Source of the DNA: Alteromonas sp. a30
GTDB taxonomy: Bacteria; Pseudomonadota; Gammaproteobacteria; Enterobacterales; Alteromonadaceae
Assembly: GCF_026788005.1 (NCBI RefSeq)
Contig: NZ_JABEPE010000004.1
Location: 124,001-188,000, forward strand
DNA length: 64,000 nt
Direction: 5' to 3'
The translations under genes and the position numbers were made by a program. Below, piece by piece: positions 28,514 to 38,324 of the stretch. Every line of letters starts with the position of its first letter. Positions within the stretch are counted from its first letter, which is position 1. The notes beneath the pieces are model-generated. The model was not told the DNA's origin. It was given only the letters and a program-made list of their open reading frames with translations, and searched no databases.

Positions 28514-30355
28514 ATGAAGAAATCCTTGTTAGGAATGTGCATCACCGCTGCACTGTTATCTGGTTGCAATAGTACCAGTTCCAATACACAAACGACCCGC
28601 ACTGAAAATGCCCAAGCTCAACCAGAAGAAGCCGTTTTAAACTCTAGTTCAAAAGCCGCCGCATCCGATGCTCTGGCGAGACTTGCTGATGCGTATGCCG
28701 AGGAAACCTTAAAACGTAATCCATTAAATGCTATGTTTTTTGGCGATAACCGCTTTAATCACACATGGCCAAACAGCATTGCCCCCAGCTTTATTCAAGA
28801 AGGTATTGCCTTAGATACAGCCTATCTCGCCAAACTGGAAGCCATTGATGCGTCACAGCTTACAGGCCAAGACTTCTACACTTATGAAATCTTCAAAATG
28901 AACCTGAAAAACGGGTTAGAAGGGGCGCAATTCCCAAGCGAGTTACTGCCAATCAGCCAGTTCGTTTTTAGCCCCCATAACGTTTTCATTCAGTTAGGCT
29001 CAGGTTTAAGCGCGCAACCCTTTAACAATGCAAAAGACTTTGAAAATCTCATTAAACGCGGCGAAGGCTTCGCGGTTTGGATGGAACAAGCCATTATTAA
29101 TATGCGCAACGGCATTGAGCGTGGTGTGGTATTACCGAAACCAGTGGTTGAATCCATCATTCCACAATTAGAAGCACAAATTTTTGATAACCCAAGTGAT
29201 AGCAGCTTAATGACGCCTCTGAACAATGCGGGCGACAAACTCTCCGAGGCAGAATTGCGCCAGCTCAAGCAAGAATACTTGCAGCTCATCGACGCTAAAA
29301 TCACTCCTATATTCAAGAAAATGCTGGCCTTCATGCAAAATGAATATTTACCTCACGCCAGAAATACCCACGGTTATGGTCAGCTACCGAACGGTAAAAA
29401 GTGGTACGAATATCAAATTAAAACCAACACTACTCTGCCGTTAACCGCCGATGAAATTCATCAAACCGGACTCAATGAAGTCAAACGTATTCACAACGAA
29501 ATGCGCGACATCATGAAAGAAGTGGGATTTAAGGGCGACTTAAACGCATTCTTCAATTTCTTAAAAAATGACCCACAATTTTACTTCGACTCACCGGATG
29601 ACGTCCTCAAAGCGTATGAAGACATCAAGGCCGAAATGGCAACCAAAGTGCCAGCATTATTCGATGTTATTCCAAAAGCAGACTACATTGTGCGTTCGTA
29701 TCCTGAGGCCCAAGCGAAATCTGCTCCGGGTGCATCCTATATACCGGGCGCACCCGATGGCTCTCGTCCCGGCATTTTCTTCGCCAATACCTACAACTTA
29801 AAAGCACAGCCTAAATACGGCGTGGAAACCTTATCTATTCACGAAGCCGTTCCGGGACACCATTTTCAGCTTAGTTTACAAACCGAGTTGGACGAACTCC
29901 CCATGTTACGCCGCATGAACTTTTACACTGTGTACGCTGAAGGTTGGGCGCTTTACGCGGAAAGTTTAGGCAAAGAGTTAGGTATGTTCACCGACCCTTA
30001 CCAATACTTCGGCAAACTCAGCGCTGAGTTATTCCGCGCAATGCGCTTAGTGGTCGATACCGGTATTCACGCTAAAGGTTGGACGCGCGAACAAGCGATT
30101 GAGTACATGCTTTCGAACTCCGACATGGTGGAATCCGACATCACTTCCGAAGTGGAGCGTTACATGGTCATGCCGGGGCAAGCAACCTCTTACAAAACGG
30201 GGCAAATTAAAATTAAACAGCTTCGCGAGTACGCAGAAAAAGCTCTTGGCGATAAGTTTGATATTAAAACCTTCCACAATTTAGTGTTGTTAGATGGCTC
30301 ACTGCCCATGCCGTTGTTGGAACACAAAATTAGAGAGTGGGTGAAAAGCGCTTAA
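28514..30355 (+). CDS. DUF885-family lipoprotein, predicted zinc peptidase
   Basis: 613 aa with a lipoprotein signal (MKKSLLGMCITAALLSGC, Cys18) and a Ser/Thr/Asn-rich linker. The body carries HEAVPGHHFQ, the HExxxGHH-like zinc signature of the DUF885 family, followed by YAEGWALYAESLGKELGMF, the second conserved segment with a probable glutamate ligand. Members are predicted metallopeptidases of the cell envelope; the substrate is unknown. Transcribed alone. Confidence 0.85.
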   Translation: MKKSLLGMCITAALLSGCNSTSSNTQTTRTENAQAQPEEAVLNSSSKAAASDALARLADAYAEETLKRNPLNAMFFGDNRFNHTWPNSIAPSFIQEGIALDTAYLAKLEAIDASQLTGQDFYTYEIFKMNLKNGLEGAQFPSELLPISQFVFSPHNVFIQLGSGLSAQPFNNAKDFENLIKRGEGFAVWMEQAIINMRNGIERGVVLPKPVVESIIPQLEAQIFDNPSDSSLMTPLNNAGDKLSEAELRQLKQEYLQLIDAKITPIFKKMLAFMQNEYLPHARNTHGYGQLPNGKKWYEYQIKTNTTLPLTADEIHQTGLNEVKRIHNEMRDIMKEVGFKGDLNAFFNFLKNDPQFYFDSPDDVLKAYEDIKAEMATKVPALFDVIPKADYIVRSYPEAQAKSAPGASYIPGAPDGSRPGIFFANTYNLKAQPKYGVETLSIHEAVPGHHFQLSLQTELDELPMLRRMNFYTVYAEGWALYAESLGKELGMFTDPYQYFGKLSAELFRAMRLVVDTGIHAKGWTREQAIEYMLSNSDMVESDITSEVERYMVMPGQATSYKTGQIKIKQLREYAEKALGDKFDIKTFHNLVLLDGSLPMPLLEHKIREWVKSA

Positions 30356-30526
30356 ATAGCGCTTCCAATGGTTCAGTTACAGTGGGTGGAGTATAAACGC
30401 CACCCGCTTCACTTTCTCAAAGTCGCTTTCGCATCCCTGCTCGCTCAAGGCTTTTCGTCCTGAAAAGTATGCTTTTCGAAAGTGAATCAACCATCGTTTT
30501 TTGAGTTTGTCTGCCGTAATTCAACA

Positions 30527-30633
30527 AGTCACCTGTAGAGAATTAGGCGCAAACCCTCAGCCGCAGGGAAGCGGCTGCGGAGCTTCCATGGATGGATTCA
30601 CAGCGAGTTTGCGATAAGTCTCTACCGGTGACT
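30527..30633. repeat. Structured intergenic repeat, copy A (full length)
   Basis: A 107-bp unit with outer arms AGTCACCTGTAGAGA and TCTCTACCGGTGACT, and an inner hairpin AGCCGC-AGGGAA-GCGGCT. Strongly similar to copies at 35011, 37132 and, in part, 37384 and 52845. It fills the gap after the DUF885 gene. Confidence 0.8.
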
Positions 30634-30669
30634 CTTAGCTTATTCGAACCGCGAGTGACTAAATGCGAA

Positions 30670-31212
30670 CTACACACTTTGCACTTCAATAAGATGATTG
30701 TTGAAGTGCATCACATGCGCTGCTTCATATTGCACCTTGGTTAACGGGCCGTAAGCAAAATGCTCATGCAACGGCGCTTCAAACTGCTGGAATGCTAGCA
30801 ACGACGCTTTAAAACGCTGTGCAGCAGTGTAGATATCGCTAGGGCTTTCACTCACGCTAAGCAATGGTGCGCCGGGAATTTCCTCTGCCAAATTATGCGT
30901 CATTTTTCCTTTAGTATGAAAGGCACTAAACGCCAACTGCCCGATACTGCCTTTGAACAATGCTGATTTATGGTGAGGATAACCCGTCATCGAATATTCC
31001 ACACTCTGCGCAAGGTGAGTGAACATTTGCGCTAACGACCACTCGCCTGCTTTGCTGAGTTTAGAGGCCAATAAGCGCTCTAATTTAGCCAGCGCAAAAT
31101 CAATGGTTAACGGCTCATGTTGAGGCGTAATGCTGAACCAAACACCAAAGCTCACTGCGCTAACCGCCACACTCGCTACTCCTGTACCAATTAGGAATTG
31201 CCGCCTGTTCAT
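30670..31212 (-). CDS. DUF1569-like (DinB-superfamily) protein with Tat-type signal
   Basis: The start at 31212 gives MNRRQFLIGTGVASVAVSAV, a twin-arginine-style signal (RRQFL) and about 180 aa; an in-frame upstream ATG at 31299 would hide this signal. The mature part has WSLAQMFTHLAQSVEYSM and HVMHFNNHLIEV, histidines placed as in the four-helix DinB/DUF1569 fold. Function unknown; export in folded form fits a metal-binding protein. Confidence 0.7.
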   Translation of the reverse strand: MNRRQFLIGTGVASVAVSAVSFGVWFSITPQHEPLTIDFALAKLERLLASKLSKAGEWSLAQMFTHLAQSVEYSMTGYPHHKSALFKGSIGQLAFSAFHTKGKMTHNLAEEIPGAPLLSVSESPSDIYTAAQRFKASLLAFQQFEAPLHEHFAYGPLTKVQYEAAHVMHFNNHLIEVQSV

Positions 31213-31356
31213 CGCCTTAACCTCAAAACATAATAGATGGGAAACAAACGAGTCTACTTTAAGTTTTGAACGTGGCAAAGCGTTGACAATCTTTAACACT
31301 TGCTGTTTGAAGAGGCTGGCAAACCAAAACCACGAAAAGAAACGCTCGGTTGTATT

Positions 31357-31386
31357 ATGAAGAAAGCCGCACCTTTAATGTGCGGC
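31357..31386 (-). terminator. Terminator of the first RCC1-repeat gene
   Basis: On the minus strand GCCGCAC-ATTAAAG-GTGCGGC is followed by TTTCTT, 18 bp after the stop of the gene at 31404. Confidence 0.75.
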
Positions 31387-31403
31387 ATAGGGAAGCGTTG
31401 AGG

Positions 31404-32978
31404 TTATTTTAAATAGACATTGTCGATGCCTGTATCAATGGTCCCTCCCCCAGTAGAAGTCCAATTTATAGAGCCGATTCGCCCGTTACCAACAACACCA
31501 ATAAATCCAACCACAAATGGGTCGTGATCAACAACGACCTCAGAAATAAGCTCTCCATCGATGCCATAAACTTTGACAAATCCCGGTCCAAAAGTGTTGA
31601 TTAAAGTATCAAAGCCAACACTCGTTACCGGATCTGTAAAAGTAAGTGTGTAATTCTCACCACCATTAGACGTAAGTGTTTGGGAGGGAGGCGGAAACTG
31701 AAAGTCATCACACCGGCAAACAATTAGGTTTCCTGTATGCGTTATTCCATTACGGGTCACTCCAGAATTTCCACTTATTCCGGGAACTTCATAATCCTCT
31801 GCTAACGTAGCTCCTGTTGCAGATAAAAAGGCACTCTTGTCGCGGTAAATAGTTAAGGATGTTGCTGTTTCGTTCTCGGTTTCAAGCGTCAATACCACCG
31901 ATGGCGTTGCCTCAGCATTGGATAAATACCCATTGCCCACTTGCCCGCGATAATTACGACCAAACGCTAACACGTCGCCACTTTGCATCACGACAACAGA
32001 GTGATAACGACCGGCTTCAATGTCGGTGGCTAAGCCCGATAGCGGCACTTTGACTGGCACAGAAGAGGCAGTAAACGAGCCATTACCCAGCTGACCATAA
32101 GTGTTATCTCCCCATGCCCACACGGTGCCGTCGTTACGCAACGCTAAAGAATGCCTGTCTCCGGCGGCAATATCGATAACGTTGCTCAGCCCAGAGGCCG
32201 TCACCGCTATAGGCGCATTCACTGTGCTGTTATTACCCAGTTGCCCATACGTATTCCAGCCCCACGCCGCAACCGTGCCGTCCATTTTCAGCGCTAGCGT
32301 GTGCGCCGTACCTGCATCAATGCTCGCCACATCAGTAAGGTCTTGAACTTGCGTGGCAACGTTCCGGTTCAATGTGGTGCCATCACCCAAACGACCAAAG
32401 GCGTTGTTGCCCCACGTATACACCAAGCCTTGCTCAGAAAGCGCCACGCTATGGTAATCCCCAGCAGACACTTGCTGAATAGCCGATAAGTTTGCCACCA
32501 CAACTGGCGTAGTCGCGTTTTGCGTTGACGCATCGCCCAGTCTGCCATCGGCGTTATTACCCCACGCCATCACACTACCGTCATTAAGCAATGCTAAAGA
32601 GTGTGCTTCTCCCCCCTCTACTTGCTGTACATTCGCTAAATTAAGCACCTGCGGGGTGTATGCATCCGTGGTGCTACCCAGTCCTAGTTGACCGTCCCTA
32701 TTTTTACCCCACGCCACCACACTGCCATCGGTTAAAATAGCAAAGCTATGATTACTGCCAGCGGACAATGCACTAACGCTGCCTAAATCCAGCGGAATCG
32801 GTGAATATTGGCTTACGCGCTCACCATTTCCCAACTGCCCAAACGCGTTATAACCCCAGCCCACAATGCTTCCATCATTCTTTTGGAGCAAATTATGGTC
32901 ACTGCCAATCGTCACCTCGACCGCTAAAGCGGACAATGAAACGGCACAACAAACTGCACTTAATAGGAGCGTCTTCAT
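31404..32978 (-). CDS. Secreted RCC1-repeat protein with unidentified C-terminal beta domain
   Basis: 524 aa with signal peptide MKTLLLSAVCCAVSLSALA. Residues about 20-355 are seven RCC1/BNR-type repeats of about 50 aa with the signature GWGYNAFGQLGNG / AWGKNRDGQLGLG / YTWGNNAFGRLGDG, predicted to form a beta-propeller. The last ~160 residues (from about 365, RDKSAFLSATGATLAEDYE to the C terminus TGIDNVYLK) form a different beta-rich domain resembling those in PEP-CTERM-type exoproteins, but no sorting tail is present. The N-terminal 365 residues are almost identical to the neighbour at 33135. Probably an exported binding protein. Confidence 0.85.
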   Translation of the reverse strand: MKTLLLSAVCCAVSLSALAVEVTIGSDHNLLQKNDGSIVGWGYNAFGQLGNGERVSQYSPIPLDLGSVSALSAGSNHSFAILTDGSVVAWGKNRDGQLGLGSTTDAYTPQVLNLANVQQVEGGEAHSLALLNDGSVMAWGNNADGRLGDASTQNATTPVVVANLSAIQQVSAGDYHSVALSEQGLVYTWGNNAFGRLGDGTTLNRNVATQVQDLTDVASIDAGTAHTLALKMDGTVAAWGWNTYGQLGNNSTVNAPIAVTASGLSNVIDIAAGDRHSLALRNDGTVWAWGDNTYGQLGNGSFTASSVPVKVPLSGLATDIEAGRYHSVVVMQSGDVLAFGRNYRGQVGNGYLSNAEATPSVVLTLETENETATSLTIYRDKSAFLSATGATLAEDYEVPGISGNSGVTRNGITHTGNLIVCRCDDFQFPPPSQTLTSNGGENYTLTFTDPVTSVGFDTLINTFGPGFVKVYGIDGELISEVVVDHDPFVVGFIGVVGNGRIGSINWTSTGGGTIDTGIDNVYLK

Positions 32979-33088
32979 GGTTTAATCCCTCGTTATCGTC
33001 GTTATCATGAGGACACAACAATATACCCACAAAGGTAATTTTAAAGGACTTTTGTTAGCACCTAATATCAGGATTGAATAACTAAGGG
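31875..33088. repeat. Tandem duplication unit 1 (RCC1 module plus upstream region)
   Basis: This ~1.2-kb segment recurs at an exact offset of 1860 bp (33735-34948). It covers the promoter-side flank, signal peptide and all RCC1 repeats but not the C-terminal domains. From 32131 to 32968 I see no difference between the two copies when reading line by line; outside that, substitutions appear. Confidence 0.9.
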
Positions 33089-33093
33089 GAGAG

Positions 33094-33124
33094 AAAAACG
33101 GATCGAATATAAAATTCAATCCGA
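33094..33124 (-). terminator. Terminator of the second RCC1-repeat gene
   Basis: On the minus strand CGGATTGAAT-TTTAT-ATTCGATCCG (one G-T pair) is followed by TTTTTC, just after the stop at 33135. Confidence 0.75.
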
Positions 33125-33134
33125 TCTTTTTAGA

Positions 33135-34838
33135 TTATTTTATGTAGTAGAGGAGTTCGTTTTGCACAGGACTTGTATAAACCATGTCTCCATAAGGCCA
33201 GATATCAAAGTCCGTAGTTGATTCACGGAATAATGCAGCGCCTTGAGTCTTGTAATGAATTGAACGAGAGTCCATCAGTAAAACCATCGAATAATCCGTT
33301 CCCGTTACCGTACAACCCGCTGTTTCGTCATGCCAAATGGGTTGCGAAGAACCAACAACACTAACACTAGAAAGAGAGTTTACATCCGTCGGTTTACGGC
33401 AATTACCGCTCTGTAATTTACTGGCGGATAAATGCGCTTCCCTACCATACTCATCCACAAACATCATACCGGTTACCATTGTCGATAATATGCTTCGCCA
33501 ATGTGCATCTGTCATGACGCTAAACTCCGATGGTGTTACCACGCTGCTTACTTGTGTTTTGGCAATGCCGTCTCGATGATTAGCGTATAATGTCCAGCCG
33601 CCCCCTGCTCGCACCATCTCACAATACGCATTAAAAGGAGCCACACCTCCATCACCATCGGGGTCAATCAAATACAGTCCACTTGGACTATTTGGGTTCA
33701 TCGCTTTAATGCTTCGACAAGTAGCAGGCACACTGCCGGTTTCAAAAGTAAACGCTACCAATGGCGTTGCCTCAGCATTGGATAAATAACCACTCCCCAC
33801 TTGCCCGCGATAATTACGACCAAACGCTAACACATCGCCACTTTGCATCACGATAACAGAGTGATAACGACCGGCTTTAATGTCGGTGGCTAAGCCCGAT
33901 AGCGGCACTTTGACTGGCACAGAAGAGGCGGTAAACGTGCCATTACCCAGCTGACCATAAGTGTTATCTCCCCATGCCCACACAGTGCCATCGTTACGCA
34001 ACGCTAAAGAATGCCTGTCTCCGGCGGCAATATCGATAACGTTGCTCAGCCCAGAGGCCGTCACCGCTATAGGCGCATTCACTGTGCTGTTATTACCCAG
34101 TTGCCCATACGTATTCCAGCCCCACGCCGCAACCGTGCCGTCCATTTTCAGCGCTAGCGTGTGCGCCGTACCTGCATCAATGCTCGCCACATCAGTAAGG
34201 TCTTGAACTTGCGTGGCAACGTTCCGGTTCAATGTGGTGCCATCACCCAAACGACCAAAGGCGTTGTTGCCCCACGTATACACCAAGCCTTGCTCAGAAA
34301 GCGCCACGCTATGGTAATCCCCAGCAGACACTTGCTGAATAGCCGATAAGTTTGCCACCACAACTGGCGTAGTCGCGTTTTGCGTTGACGCATCGCCCAG
34401 TCTGCCATCGGCGTTATTACCCCACGCCATCACACTACCGTCATTAAGCAATGCTAAAGAGTGTGCTTCTCCCCCCTCTACTTGCTGTACATTCGCTAAA
34501 TTAAGCACCTGCGGGGTGTATGCATCCGTGGTGCTACCCAGTCCTAGTTGACCGTCCCTATTTTTACCCCACGCCACCACACTGCCATCGGTTAAAATAG
34601 CAAAGCTATGATTACTGCCAGCGGACAATGCACTAACGCTGCCTAAATCCAGCGGAATCGGTGAATATTGGCTTACGCGCTCACCATTTCCCAACTGCCC
34701 AAACGCGTTATAACCCCAGCCCACAATGCTTCCATCATTCTTTTGGAGCAAATTATGGTCACTGCCAATCGTCACCTCGACCGCTAAAGCGGACAATGAA
34801 ACGGCACAACAAACTGCACTTAATAGGAACGTCTTCAT
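33135..34838 (-). CDS. Secreted RCC1-repeat protein with fibrinogen-like C-terminal domain
   Basis: 567 aa. Signal peptide and RCC1 propeller (residues 1 to about 360) nearly identical to the protein at 31404 (differences include F4 for L4 and K for E in DIKAGRYHS). The C-terminal ~195 residues are unrelated to the neighbour: CRSIKAMNPNSPSGLYLIDP, then FNAYCEMVRAGGGWTLYANH, which has the spacing of a fibrinogen-C-like domain (Cys...G-Y-x-I...C-x-M...GGWT). Such domains bind glycans or proteins. The pair looks like one propeller scaffold with exchangeable binding tips. Confidence 0.85.
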   Translation of the reverse strand: MKTFLLSAVCCAVSLSALAVEVTIGSDHNLLQKNDGSIVGWGYNAFGQLGNGERVSQYSPIPLDLGSVSALSAGSNHSFAILTDGSVVAWGKNRDGQLGLGSTTDAYTPQVLNLANVQQVEGGEAHSLALLNDGSVMAWGNNADGRLGDASTQNATTPVVVANLSAIQQVSAGDYHSVALSEQGLVYTWGNNAFGRLGDGTTLNRNVATQVQDLTDVASIDAGTAHTLALKMDGTVAAWGWNTYGQLGNNSTVNAPIAVTASGLSNVIDIAAGDRHSLALRNDGTVWAWGDNTYGQLGNGTFTASSVPVKVPLSGLATDIKAGRYHSVIVMQSGDVLAFGRNYRGQVGSGYLSNAEATPLVAFTFETGSVPATCRSIKAMNPNSPSGLYLIDPDGDGGVAPFNAYCEMVRAGGGWTLYANHRDGIAKTQVSSVVTPSEFSVMTDAHWRSILSTMVTGMMFVDEYGREAHLSASKLQSGNCRKPTDVNSLSSVSVVGSSQPIWHDETAGCTVTGTDYSMVLLMDSRSIHYKTQGAALFRESTTDFDIWPYGDMVYTSPVQNELLYYIK

Positions 34839-34948
34839 GGTTTAATCCCTCGTTATCGTCGTTATCATGAGGACGCAACAATATATCCACAAAGGTAATT
34901 TTAAAGGACTTTTATTGACACCTAATATAAGGATTGAATAACTAAGGG
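33735..34948. repeat. Tandem duplication unit 2 (RCC1 module plus upstream region)
   Basis: Counterpart of 31875-33088. The upstream flank (34839-34948) is also duplicated with a few substitutions, so both genes should share the same type of promoter. Confidence 0.9.
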
Positions 34949-35010
34949 GGAAAACGAACGATGTGATGTGGTGTGAGTAATATTAGCTAAAGAGCCTCTC
35001 TCAATTATTA

Positions 35011-35106
35011 GTCGCCGATAGAGAATTACGAGTAAACCCTTTGCCGCAAGGAAGCGGCTACAGAAACCACATGAGTGCCTACATGGAGGTTTCGCGGCGA
35101 GTTTAC
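35011..35106. repeat. Structured intergenic repeat, copy B (right arm lost)
   Basis: Begins GTCGCCGATAGAGAATTACG and keeps the AGCCGC-like inner hairpin (GCCGCAAGGAAGCGGC) and GGCGAGTTTA, then diverges; the closing outer arm is missing. Lies in the 430-bp gap between the second RCC1 gene and glmU, which otherwise holds only the duplicated RCC1 flank. Confidence 0.7.
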
Positions 35107-35268
35107 ATTCCCAAACGCCGTTACCACCTTTCATTTTCCAACTTTTTGCCAAAGTAAACGCTCGCGGGCGCTTTCCTCTATCATTTACGCTAGCCTTCTT
35201 TCCCGCGAGTAAGCTAGAATATCGACCTTCAAAATAGCCGCTCAGCCTTAAAAATTTACGGAATAAAT

Positions 35269-36627
35269 ATGTCGTTATCTGTTGTCATCCTCGCTGCCGG
35301 AAAAGGCACAAGAATGAAATCTGCCTTGCCAAAAGTGTTGCACCCTATCGCTGGAAAGCCCATGGTCCAACATATTATCGACACCGTGACGGCCCTTGGC
35401 GCACAACAGATAAACCTTGTTTACGGGCATGGCGCAGAGCAACTGCAAAGCGCGTTGGCGCACAATAAGGTGAATTGGTGTCATCAAGCGGAACAATTAG
35501 GCACTGGTCATGCGGTCCAACAAGCCGTTCCACATGTAAACGATAACGACGATGTATTAGTTTTGGTGGGTGACGCACCGCTGATTAAACAACAAACGCT
35601 TCGCAAATTACTCGACGTAAAAGCACAGGCCGACATCGCCTTGCTCACAGTAGAGGCACAAGATCCAACTGGTATGGGCCGCATTATTCGTGAAAACGGT
35701 AACGTTACCGCCATTGTTGAGCACAAAGATGCCACCGACGCCCAGCGCGACATTAAAGAAATCAACACTGGCATTATGGTGATGTCCGGCGCAGACCTAA
35801 AACGTTGGGTGAGCCAGTTAGAAAACAACAACGCACAGCAAGAGTATTACTTAGTGGATGTAATTGGCATGGCCGCCAAAGAAGGCAAGCAAATTCAAAC
35901 TGCTAAGGCACAAAGCGAAGTGGAAGTAGAAGGCGTGAATAATCGTGTGCAATTGGCGCGTTTAGAGCGTGCCTATCAATTAGAACAAGCACAGCGTTTA
36001 ATGCTAGAGGGCGCAACCTTAGCCGACCCTGCCCGCGTTGATATTCGCGGCAATGTCAGCACAGGGCAAGATGTGTTCATTGATGTCAACGTGATCATGG
36101 AAGGCAAAGTCACACTAGGCAATAACGTGGTAATCGGCCCCAATTGCTTGCTGATTGACTGTGATATTGCCGACAACACTCGCATTGAAGCCAACTCCGT
36201 TGTGCAAGAAGCCAAAGTCGCGGAAAACTGCACCGTTGGGCCTTACGCACGATTGCGTCCGGGCGCGGTGTTAGGCAAAGGTGCCAAAGTGGGCAACTTT
36301 GTGGAAATGAAAAAATCAACATTGGGCGAAGGCTCCAAAGCCAACCACTTCACCTATCTTGGCGACACCATAGTCGGCAAGGGCGTCAACATTGGCGCAG
36401 GCACCATTACTTGCAACTACGACGGCGTGAATAAAAGCCAAACCATTATTGGCGATGGCGCCTTCATTGGTTCGAACTCATCTTTAGTTGCGCCGGTGAA
36501 TATCGGCAACAATGCCACAATTGGCGCAGGCTCTACCATCGCTAAAGATGTACCAGAAGAAAACCTCGCCGTGGCGCGCGGTAAGCAAATTCTAAAATCG
36601 TCTTGGAAGCGCCCAACGAAGAAGTAA
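35269..36627 (+). CDS. glmU: Bifunctional UDP-N-acetylglucosamine pyrophosphorylase / glucosamine-1-phosphate N-acetyltransferase
   Basis: Makes UDP-GlcNAc for peptidoglycan and LPS from glucosamine-1-phosphate. The N-terminal uridylyltransferase begins [20 protein letters not shown], with GDAPL and NTGIMV motifs. The C-terminal half is a left-handed beta-helix of hexapeptide repeats with the acetyltransferase segment [22 protein letters not shown]. 452 aa, normal length. It functions with GlmS, which is encoded about 1.7 kb downstream. Confidence 0.97.
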   Translation: MSLSVVILAAGKGTRMKSALPKVLHPIAGKPMVQHIIDTVTALGAQQINLVYGHGAEQLQSALAHNKVNWCHQAEQLGTGHAVQQAVPHVNDNDDVLVLVGDAPLIKQQTLRKLLDVKAQADIALLTVEAQDPTGMGRIIRENGNVTAIVEHKDATDAQRDIKEINTGIMVMSGADLKRWVSQLENNNAQQEYYLVDVIGMAAKEGKQIQTAKAQSEVEVEGVNNRVQLARLERAYQLEQAQRLMLEGATLADPARVDIRGNVSTGQDVFIDVNVIMEGKVTLGNNVVIGPNCLLIDCDIADNTRIEANSVVQEAKVAENCTVGPYARLRPGAVLGKGAKVGNFVEMKKSTLGEGSKANHFTYLGDTIVGKGVNIGAGTITCNYDGVNKSQTIIGDGAFIGSNSSLVAPVNIGNNATIGAGSTIAKDVPEENLAVARGKQILKSSWKRPTKK

Positions 36628-36658
36628 CCTGCGTTAACTTGCTGTACAAAAGAAAATC

Positions 36659-37114
36659 ATGAAAATTCGCCTAGATGACCTCACACATCCAAAAGTCATT
36701 GCGCTGTTAGAAGAGCATTTGCAGGACATGCACGCAGTGTCTCCGCCAGAAAGCATTCACGCGCTGGATTTAGCCGGCTTGCGCCAACCTGAAATGCGCT
36801 TTTGGAGCATGTGGCATGGTGATGAACTCGCCGGTTGTGTTGCTTTAAAACAACACGATGCACAGCTAGGTGAAATAAAATCCATGCGCACTTCACGAGC
36901 ATTTCATCGCCAAGGCATCGGCTCCCAATTATTAACCCATGTCATTGAGCAAGCCAACGCTTTGCAACTCACGCAACTTTCCCTTGAAACCGGCATTGAA
37001 GACTATTTCGCCCCTGCCCGCGCCTTATATCGTAAGTTCGGCTTCACTGAATGCGCGCCTTTTGCACAATACAAACTCGATCCAAACAGCGTATTTATGA
37101 CGCTTTTGCTCTAA
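36659..37114 (+). CDS. GNAT-family N-acetyltransferase
   Basis: 151 aa, cytosolic. The acetyl-CoA loop is visible as MRTSRAFHRQGIGSQLLTHVIEQA (R/Q-x-x-G-x-G/A motif), followed by LSLETGIEDYFAPARALYRKFGF, typical of PhnO/YhhY-like small acetyltransferases. Substrate unknown. It starts 31 bp after glmU and may be co-transcribed. Confidence 0.85.
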   Translation: MKIRLDDLTHPKVIALLEEHLQDMHAVSPPESIHALDLAGLRQPEMRFWSMWHGDELAGCVALKQHDAQLGEIKSMRTSRAFHRQGIGSQLLTHVIEQANALQLTQLSLETGIEDYFAPARALYRKFGFTECAPFAQYKLDPNSVFMTLLL

Positions 37115-37131
37115 ATACCTGTTCCAAACTA

Positions 37132-37242
37132 TCAGTCACCCATAGAGAATTAGGAGCAAACCCTCAGCCGCAGGGAAGCGGCTGTGGAGCCTACATGGAA
37201 GTATCCACGGCGAGTTTGCGATAAATCTCTATGGGTGACTGA
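37132..37242. repeat. Structured intergenic repeat, copy C (full length)
   Basis: Outer arms TCAGTCACCCATAGAGA and TCTCTATGGGTGACTGA are a perfect 17-bp inverted repeat. Inside are GCAAAC/GTTTGC and the hairpin AGCCGC-AGGGAA-GCGGCT. This is the best-preserved copy, so it defines the unit. Confidence 0.85.
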
Positions 37243-37383
37243 CAATTAAACACAGCTATTTAGGCAAACCCAAGAAAATAAGTTACGAGTAACTCTTGCA
37301 ATAAGTTTCGAGTTAACTAAAATACTTTCGAATTGAAATTTAGACTTTTTAAAAACAGGTTTGATTTTCTTAATACCTGTATC

Positions 37384-37472
37384 TAAATACCTGTTCCAAA
37401 TTATCAGTTGCCTACAGCGAGTTTGCGATAAATCTCTGTAGATGACAGACAATTAAACGCAACTATTTAGAT
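37384..37472. repeat. Structured intergenic repeat, copy D (internally deleted tandem copy)
   Basis: Repeats the flanks of copy C (TAAATACCTGTTCCAAA on the left, GACAATTAAAC and CTATTTAG on the right) but lacks the middle, so the left arm runs directly into GCGAGTTTGCGATAAATCTC. The whole copy C plus flanks was duplicated, then lost its core. Together the two copies fill most of the 400-bp gap before the DeoR-type gene. Confidence 0.75.
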
Positions 37473-37515
37473 AAGCACTTCGAAACAAACACTAACGCGA
37501 AACGATACATCACGC

Positions 37516-38292
37516 ATGAGCATCAGCCGTCGAAATACGCAACAGCGCAGAAGACAAATCCTCGATCGTATTGGCGAAAAAGGAGAAGTAAGTGTGGAAG
37601 ATCTCGCCAAACGTTTCTCCACATCGGAAGTAACCATTCGCAAGGATCTTGCTGCACTGGAAACTGATGGCCTTGTGCTACGTCGCTTTGGTGGCGCGAT
37701 TCCCATGCCCACCGACGCCCCAGAAGTGAACAACGAAAAAGTTTCGAATCGAAAGATAGCAATCGCAAAATTGGCTGCAAGTCTCATTAACGATCACGAT
37801 CGCATTGTCATTGATTCAGGCTCGACTACCAGCGCCTTGTTACCAGAACTCAATCACAAACACGGATTGGTGGTAATGACAAACTCGTTGCATTTGGCAC
37901 AAGACTTACTGGAATTGGAGCGCGAGCCCACCGTACTCATGACTGGTGGCACATGGGATACACAGTCAAACTCTTTTCAAGGCGCAATGGCTGAGCAAAT
38001 GCTCAACGCTTACAACTTTGATCGCGCTTTTGTGGGTGCAGCGGGGCTGGATGTGGACCGAGGCACCACCACTTTCAACGAATTAACTCAGCTAACACAG
38101 GCAATGGCGGAGGTTTCTCGCCAAGTGATTGTGCTTGCTGAGTCCAGCAAATTTGAACGCAAGATGCCCAATATTGAACTGACTTGGGACGGCATTTCAA
38201 CCTTGATTACCGATGAACTTATCGCGCCAGACATTAAAGCGGAGCTGGAAGATCAAGGCGTTGAAGTGTTATGTGCGGAAATCGCTGAATAA
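37516..38292 (+). CDS. DeoR-family transcriptional regulator next to glmS
   Basis: 258 aa. The N-terminal winged helix-turn-helix reads [20 protein letters not shown]...[16 protein letters not shown] (about 10-60), and the C-terminal sugar-phosphate-sensing domain contains [15 protein letters not shown] and [18 protein letters not shown]. It lies 32 bp upstream of glmS, so control of amino-sugar synthesis by a sugar-phosphate ligand is likely (inference from position). Confidence 0.88.
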   Translation: MSISRRNTQQRRRQILDRIGEKGEVSVEDLAKRFSTSEVTIRKDLAALETDGLVLRRFGGAIPMPTDAPEVNNEKVSNRKIAIAKLAASLINDHDRIVIDSGSTTSALLPELNHKHGLVVMTNSLHLAQDLLELEREPTVLMTGGTWDTQSNSFQGAMAEQMLNAYNFDRAFVGAAGLDVDRGTTTFNELTQLTQAMAEVSRQVIVLAESSKFERKMPNIELTWDGISTLITDELIAPDIKAELEDQGVEVLCAEIAE

Positions 38293-38324
38293 CACTAAAT
38301 TTAACGGAATTTACGGAGCAAACT

